A stretch of 47,826 nucleotides of DNA, from NCBI GenBank assembly GCA_937120965.1, contig CAKZKA010000057.1:1-47826 (forward strand), written 5' to 3'. The DNA is from an uncultured Chloroflexota bacterium. GTDB taxonomy: Bacteria > Chloroflexota > Chloroflexia > Chloroflexales > Chloroflexaceae. Below are positions 44,017 to 47,826 of this stretch, one piece after another (the first letter of the stretch is position 1; every line of letters begins with the position of its first letter). The notes under the pieces were generated by a model that was given only the letters and a program-made list of their open reading frames with translations, made no database searches and was not told the DNA's origin. Position numbers and translations under genes: made by a program.

Positions 44017-45132
44017 CTACGGACGGGCCGGCGCGGCGACGGGGCGGGGCGCCTCCTGACCGATGCCGAAATGGGCCTGGACCGCGGCGGCGATCTCCGC
44101 GCAGAGAGCGGCGGCGCGGGTCGCCTGGCCGGCGGGCAGGTGGCCGAGGGCGCTGCTGGTGCTGATCAGGGAGCGGCTGGCGATGGCGCCTGCGGGAACG
44201 TTGCTCGCCGCCGCCAACTGCTCAACGGCGCCGATGAACCGCCGGGTCATGATGTCTCGCCACTGCTCGATCGGCTCGGGCGCCTCGGCGGGCACGACAC
44301 CCCACCCGAGGGCGCCGCCGCGGTCGAGAAACTGGCCGGTGGCCTGCGCCGCCTGCACCAGATCGGCGCTGTGCGCAGCGGCGTCGAACAGGATCAGATC
44401 GATGGGAAGCTCGAGCAGGTCGGCCCAGCGCGCGCCGCCGGCGACGCACAGACCGCGCCAGCCGGGGATTTCGGCCAGGGTGCGCGCCAGCAGATCGGCG
44501 CCCTCGTCCCAGGCCAGCGGGCAGAAGGGCGAGTAGAGGGCCTCGAGGAACGGCTCGTCGAGGCACAGCAGTGGCGCCGCCCCGGCCATCGTGATCTGCT
44601 CGTGGAGCCAGCGCGCGCGCAGCGCCACGTGCTGGCCCAGAGCCTCGCGCAGGGCCGGATCGTAGGCCAGGGGGCGCTCGTGCTCGTCTACGCCGAGCAG
44701 GGCCAGACTGACCGGCCCGGTCAACTCGACCTTGATGATGCGGGGGCGGGCATGTTCGACGGAGCGTACCTGCTCCAGCACAGCGCTCTGGTACTCGCCG
44801 GGCGGGGCGCCAGCGGAGCGGTCGCCGCGCAGGTAGGCCAGGGCCAGGCGGTCGAGGCCCGCCTCGGCGCCCTGGCGCTGCACGATGGCGCGATCGGATT
44901 CGCCGATCGTCGTCAGGCCGGGAAAACCGGCCAGTGCGAGGGCCAGCGGGCCGACGTGCGCCCCCCGCTGGCCCAGCACGGCGATGGGAGGCCCGGCGCC
45001 GGGCGCCGGGGGCTTGACCGGGGGCGCGCCAGCCCGCGGCGCGGGCAGACAGGCGGGAACGAACGCTTGCGCCATAGCTGGTGGATTGGCCGCGAAAACC
45101 GCGGGACGTAAGGCATGTTCGGCCACAGGCAC
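44017..45132 (-). CDS. MetE/UROD-superfamily protein of uncertain activity
   Basis: The 371-aa protein has the TIM-barrel pattern of cobalamin-independent methionine synthase C-terminal domains: PLALALAGFPGLTTIGESDR, the strand RIIKVELTGPVSLAL, and LLCLDEPFLEALY. In MetE zinc is held by His-x-Cys, a Glu and a late Cys. The matching places read GLC, FDAA and ISTSSALG, so by eye only one Cys is kept and His, Glu and the last Cys are replaced. It may not be a methionine synthase, or may use another chemistry. GTG at 45132, four bases after the mtnA stop, is the likely start; an ATG at 45075 also exists. Confidence 0.7.
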   Translation of the reverse strand: MPVAEHALRPAVFAANPPAMAQAFVPACLPAPRAGAPPVKPPAPGAGPPIAVLGQRGAHVGPLALALAGFPGLTTIGESDRAIVQRQGAEAGLDRLALAYLRGDRSAGAPPGEYQSAVLEQVRSVEHARPRIIKVELTGPVSLALLGVDEHERPLAYDPALREALGQHVALRARWLHEQITMAGAAPLLCLDEPFLEALYSPFCPLAWDEGADLLARTLAEIPGWRGLCVAGGARWADLLELPIDLILFDAAAHSADLVQAAQATGQFLDRGGALGWGVVPAEAPEPIEQWRDIMTRRFIGAVEQLAAASNVPAGAIASRSLISTSSALGHLPAGQATRAAALCAEIAAAVQAHFGIGQEAPRPVAAPARP

Positions 45133-45136
45133 CCGG

Positions 45137-46189
45137 CTACCGCCTCTCCGTGACAACACGGCGCAGACCGTCGCAGAACGGTGGGTAGATGACGCCCCGT
45201 TCGGTGATGATCGCGGTGATCAACTCGTGGGGTGTCACATCGAAGGCGGGGTTGGCCGCGCGCACGTTGGCCGGCGCGATCTGCTGGCCGCCACAGTGGG
45301 TAACCTCTGCCTCGGGCCGTTCTTCGATGGGGATCTGATCGCCGTGGTTGAGGGTAAGATCGATCGTTGACGATGGCGCGGCCACGAAGAAGGGCAGGCC
45401 GTGGGCCCGGGCGAGCACGGCGAGGCTGTAGGTGCCGATCTTATTCGCCGTATCGCCATTGGCCACGATGCGGTCCGCGCCGACGATCACACAATCAACG
45501 CGCCCGCAGCGCATCATATAGCCGGCCATATTATCGGTAATCAGGGTCAGAGGAATACCCGCCTGCTGGAGTTCCCACGCCGTGAGCCGGGCGCCCTGGA
45601 GGAAGGGTCGCGTCTCGTCCACAAAGACGTGGAGGGAACGGCCCTGGGCGAAGGCGGTGCGGATGGGGGCCAGGGCGGTGCCATAGCCCGCGGTGGCCAG
45701 GCCGCCCGCGTTGCAATGGGTGAGCACGTGGCCGCGGGGGGGGATCAGCGGCGCGCCGTGGTCGCCGATGGCGTGGCACATGGCCAGGTCCTCGGCCAGA
45801 ATGGCGTGGGCCTCCGCAAGCACCGCGGCGCGGATGGCCTCCGGCCCCTCATGGGCGCTGGCCTGCGCCCGGGTGAGCACGCGGCGCGTGGCCCAGGCCA
45901 GGTTGACCGCCGTCGGTCGCTGGGCGTCGAGGGTGGCCCTGGCCGTTTCCAGTTCACCGATGAGGTCGTTCGATGACGTGGCCGGGCTGTGGTAGGCCAC
46001 GAGGGCCATGCCGTAGGCGGCGGTGCATCCGATTGCCGGCGCGCCGCGCACCACCATCGCCTTGATCGCCCAGGCCACCGTGGCGAGGTCGGCGCAGCGT
46101 ACCGTCTCCTGAGCGTGGGGGAGACGGCGCTGATCGATCAGACAGACCGCTCCCGGCTCCCACCAGACTGTTCGCAGTTCCTGGTCCAT
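45137..46189 (-). CDS. mtnA: Methylthioribose-1-phosphate isomerase
   Basis: MtnA converts 5-methylthioribose-1-phosphate to methylthioribulose-1-phosphate in salvage of the methylthio group left from SAM use. The 350-aa protein is of the eIF2B-alpha-like family and keeps the catalytic Cys159 in VLTHCNAGGLAT and Asp239 in VGADRIVANGDTANKIGTY. AIKAMVVRGAPAIGCTAAYG lies near the N-terminus. It is the first gene after a SAM-I riboswitch with a terminator, so expression should rise when SAM is low. No other methionine-salvage gene (mtnB, C, D, K) is in the window. The ribosome site is inside the terminator stem. Confidence 0.95.
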   Translation of the reverse strand: MDQELRTVWWEPGAVCLIDQRRLPHAQETVRCADLATVAWAIKAMVVRGAPAIGCTAAYGMALVAYHSPATSSNDLIGELETARATLDAQRPTAVNLAWATRRVLTRAQASAHEGPEAIRAAVLAEAHAILAEDLAMCHAIGDHGAPLIPPRGHVLTHCNAGGLATAGYGTALAPIRTAFAQGRSLHVFVDETRPFLQGARLTAWELQQAGIPLTLITDNMAGYMMRCGRVDCVIVGADRIVANGDTANKIGTYSLAVLARAHGLPFFVAAPSSTIDLTLNHGDQIPIEERPEAEVTHCGGQQIAPANVRAANPAFDVTPHELITAIITERGVIYPPFCDGLRRVVTERR

Positions 46190-46194
46190 GTCGC

Positions 46195-46223
46195 AAGAAA
46201 AGCCTCTCGCGCGGCGAGAGGCT
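46195..46223 (-). terminator. Riboswitch-controlled intrinsic terminator before mtnA
   Basis: On the minus strand AGCCTCTCGC and GCGAGAGGCT form a perfect 10-bp stem with a CGC loop, followed by TTTCTT. The stem also contains GAGAGG, the only ribosome-site candidate for mtnA. Folding would stop transcription and could also hide the site. Confidence 0.85.
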
Positions 46224-46233
46224 GCATTCAATA

Positions 46234-46375
46234 CCTCTCATCTTCCGGCGAATGCACCTGCCCCGCCGCTGGAATTGGCACCGTTCCGCGCTGCCGGCGA
46301 CGCTGACGCCACCGTGCCGCTGTGGAGGTTGCCGGGCTTCATCGGGCCAGTCCCTCAGCCCCTCTGGATGAGCGC
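46234..46375 (-). ncRNA. SAM-I (S-box) riboswitch
   Basis: The minus strand contains the S-box core: CTCATCCAGAGGGGC, then GAGGGACTGGCCCGATGAAG, CCCGGCAACC, and later GGTGCCAATTCC. The closing strand is GATGAG. Outer pairing P1 is CTCATC (46372-46367) with GATGAG (46242-46237). Without ligand, GAGAGG (46239-46234) can instead pair with CCTCTC (46221-46216) as an antiterminator. That pairing competes both with P1 and with the terminator downstream. This gives a complete off-switch by SAM for mtnA and the genes after it. Confidence 0.95.
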
Positions 46376-46419
46376 TATGGTGTTCGATGGGCCGGCCCGG
46401 CCGCACCGAACGATGCGCG

Positions 46420-46448
46420 ATTATAACATGCCTGTCTGTCTGTGACAA
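46420..46448 (-). promoter_or_regulatory. Promoter of the mtnA operon
   Basis: The minus strand has TTGTCA (46448-46443), 17 bp, then TATAAT (46425-46420), with TGT just before the -10. It is the best promoter in the window. Transcription should begin near 46413, about 40 bases ahead of the riboswitch. Confidence 0.85.
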
Positions 46449-46652
46449 TACCAGGCGCCTGTCGGACGGTGACATTCTTGTCAGGGCCGATGCGCGGGGC
46501 GCACAACGCCGCAATGAACATGGGGTATCTTTGGGAGGGCCGCCCCCTCCCTGGCCCTCCCCCGCTGGGGGAGGGAACCGGGCGCCTCCCCGCAGGGAGG
46601 GGTTGGGGGAAACCCGGTTTCCCCAATATTCACAGATGCAGCGCGGCGCCGA
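46449..46652. repeat. Repeat cluster between mtnA and truB promoters
   Basis: It holds the GATGCGCGGGGCGCACAACG module (about 46489-46508), GGGAGGGCC/GGCCCTCCC-type inverted blocks (about 46533-46562), and the perfect 19-bp palindrome at 46606-46624. Confidence 0.7.
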
Positions 46653-46661
46653 TGGTACAAT
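46653..46661 (+). promoter_or_regulatory. Extended -10 promoter of truB
   Basis: TGGTACAAT lies 35 bases before the truB start codon, with no clear -35. Confidence 0.6.
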
Positions 46662-46696
46662 GAGCGCAGGCGCAACGGCAAGGCGCGGATCTGGCG

Positions 46697-47572
46697 ATGA
46701 CCCTCCACGGCTTTCTGAATATCAATAAACCGGCCGGTCTGACCTCCCACGACGTTGTGGCGCGCGTCCGGCGCCTGGCCGGCCGGTCTGCTCGCGTCGG
46801 GCACGCCGGCACGCTCGACCCGCTGGCGACAGGGGTTCTGCCGGTGGCTCTGGGTCACGCCACGCGCCTGATCGAGTACCTGGCCGAGGCGCGCAAGGGC
46901 TATGTGGGCCTGGTGCGCCTGGGTGTGACTACCGCAACCGACGACGCCGAGGGCGCTGTGCTGGCGACCCGCCCGCTGCCGCCTCTCGACGACGCCGCGA
47001 TCGAGGCGGCCGTTGCGCCGCTGCGCGGAGCAATCCAGCAAATCCCTCCGGCCTATGCGGCCTTGCATTACCAGGGACGCCGGCTCTATGACCTGGCGCG
47101 CGCCGGGGCAGCCCCGGACATGCCGCCGCGACCGGTGGTGATCTACCGACTCGACTGGGAGCGCGCCGGTCCCGATACGCTCCGCATCGTGGTGGAGTGC
47201 GGCAAGGGCGCCTACATCCGCAGCCTGGCGCGCGACATTGGCGCGGCCCTGGGCTGCGGCGGGCACCTGGCGGCGCTTCAGCGCACCTTTGTTGGCCTGT
47301 TTCACCTCGCCACGGCCATCCCCCTCGACACCCTGAGCGCCGACCCGGCAGAGCTTGCCGCGGCGCTGCTCCCCCCTGAAACTGCTGTTGCCGATTGGCC
47401 CGTTGCGCAGCTCGACGCCGACCAGGCGCGCCGCGTGGCGAACGGTATGCCCGTGCGCCTCCCGGCGTTGCGCGGCGATCGGGCGCGCGCCCACGGCCCC
47501 GACGGCGCGCTGCTGGCCGTCCTGTGTTACACCGGCGACGACTGGCAGCCGGAGAAGGTGTTTCTGCGCTGA
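46697..47572 (+). CDS. truB: tRNA pseudouridine-55 synthase TruB
   Basis: TruB makes pseudouridine at position 55 of the T loop of nearly all tRNAs. The 291-aa protein has GFLNINKPAGLTSHDVVARVRR, the catalytic Asp41 in HAGTLDPLATGVLPVALG, KGYVGLVRLGVTTATDDAEG and the KGAYIRSLARDIGAALG segment. A C-terminal PUA-like domain ends at PEKVFLR. Length and order are typical. The gene often lies with rbfA, infB or ribF; none is adjacent here. Confidence 0.96.
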   Translation: MTLHGFLNINKPAGLTSHDVVARVRRLAGRSARVGHAGTLDPLATGVLPVALGHATRLIEYLAEARKGYVGLVRLGVTTATDDAEGAVLATRPLPPLDDAAIEAAVAPLRGAIQQIPPAYAALHYQGRRLYDLARAGAAPDMPPRPVVIYRLDWERAGPDTLRIVVECGKGAYIRSLARDIGAALGCGGHLAALQRTFVGLFHLATAIPLDTLSADPAELAAALLPPETAVADWPVAQLDADQARRVANGMPVRLPALRGDRARAHGPDGALLAVLCYTGDDWQPEKVFLR

Positions 47573-47787
47573 GCCATCGTTGCGGTTTAAGGCACGCTTC
47601 GGAGTCGATCCTTCCAGCCGCATAGACGGCTGAGGTGAACTTACGGGGAAACCGGGTTTCCCCACCTGCGGTGAGCCTGTCGAACCGCACCCCTGCCGGT
47701 GGGGCTTTTGGGGGTAGGTATGTGAGGTGAGTCACGCGCAACCGTATCATGGATGTATCCCTACAGCCGTGATATGGGAGGACGGGC
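47573..47787. repeat. Palindrome module and leader of the edge gene
   Basis: TGAGGTGAAC and the 19-bp palindrome variant at 47645-47663 are followed by a GCGGTGAGCC/GAACCGC module. From about 47700 the sequence changes and leads to the truncated gene. GGTGAGTCA at 47726-47734 is the exact inverse of TGACTCACC at 47789-47797. Confidence 0.65.
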
Positions 47788-47826
47788 ATGACTCACCAGC
47801 AGGCATTATCGGAATGGACGACATGC
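47788..47826 (+). CDS. Truncated gene at the right edge, possibly an IS transposase
   Basis: GGGAGG (47776-47781) six bases before ATG gives a good start, and 13 codons (MTHQQALSEWTTC) are visible before the window ends. The N-terminus reminds me of transposases of IS4-like elements in Chloroflexota, but 13 residues cannot prove this. The start codon lies in one arm of a 9-bp inverted repeat, a feature seen in IS elements where it blocks translation of readthrough transcripts. Confidence 0.45.
   Translation, partial: MTHQQALSEWTTC

Overview
The window reads as GC-rich (roughly two-thirds G+C by eye) chromosomal DNA from a bacterium. My best guess is a filamentous Chloroflexota (class Chloroflexia). 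That rests on the flavour of the proteins (a PurS-PurL-like fusion, an ArsR-ArsC fusion, an AttH/CrtC-like lipoprotein, a MoxR/DUF58/VWA module) and is inference, not a database match. I count 35 complete protein genes and one gene cut by the right edge. No tRNA or rRNA gene was recognised. Almost every gap between genes is filled with short palindromic or inverted-repeat elements, and these are the most striking feature of the DNA itself.

Layout. 378-3746: a GAF-STAS stressosome-type regulator, ruvB and a two-CBS protein, with a 61-bp periodic repeat array in the gap before ruvB. 4375-9058: a three-gene export operon (lipoprotein adaptor, double FtsX-type permease, ATPase). 9059-9467: a gap with a small cluster of DnaA-box-like sites. 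9468-15551: a COG0523 GTPase, an AttH/CrtC-like lipoprotein, an unknown 158-aa protein, an ArsR-ArsC fusion, thiamine pyrophosphokinase and a primary-type sigma factor. 15791-20136: PTS enzyme I, an acyl-CoA dehydrogenase and a GCS2-type carboxylate-amine ligase. 20791-26829: a minus-strand module of a Gln/Gly-repeat membrane protein, MoxR ATPase, DUF58 protein and BatA/VWA protein. 27318-29863: a zinc-ribbon protein, tatC and a long tatB-like gene. 30823-37193: an ECF sigma factor, aat, and the operon purL-DUF1444-membrane protein. 37693-39812: transaldolase and a phosphoribulokinase-like protein. 40009-46189: a minus-strand SAM-cycle cluster (mtnA, MetE-like, PfkB kinase, ahcY, metK). 46697-47572: truB. 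The right edge cuts a gene that may be a transposase.

The strongest regulatory finding is a complete SAM-I (S-box) riboswitch ahead of mtnA. It has a TTGTCA-17-TATAAT promoter, the conserved aptamer core, an antiterminator and a U-tailed terminator, all readable on the minus strand at 46448-46195. It heads a run of genes that make SAM, remove S-adenosylhomocysteine and salvage methylthioribose. One member, a MetE-fold protein, seems to have lost most zinc ligands of methionine synthase.

The strongest repeat finding is a ~103-bp element with TACCA/TGGTA ends. Three canonical copies are flanked by TA dinucleotides, as expected of TA-targeting miniature transposable elements. Its ends read outward as TGGTATAA, which matches the extended -10 promoters (TGnTATAAT-like) seen before many genes here. 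Two copies sit so that an end could act as the promoter of the gene next to it (the phosphoribulokinase-like gene and the GCS2 ligase). A third was inserted exactly at the stop codon of the ECF sigma factor. A second family has TTTAAGGGCGGACAGA ends, and a 19-bp palindrome (GGGGAAACCCGGTTTCCCC) occurs 13 times.
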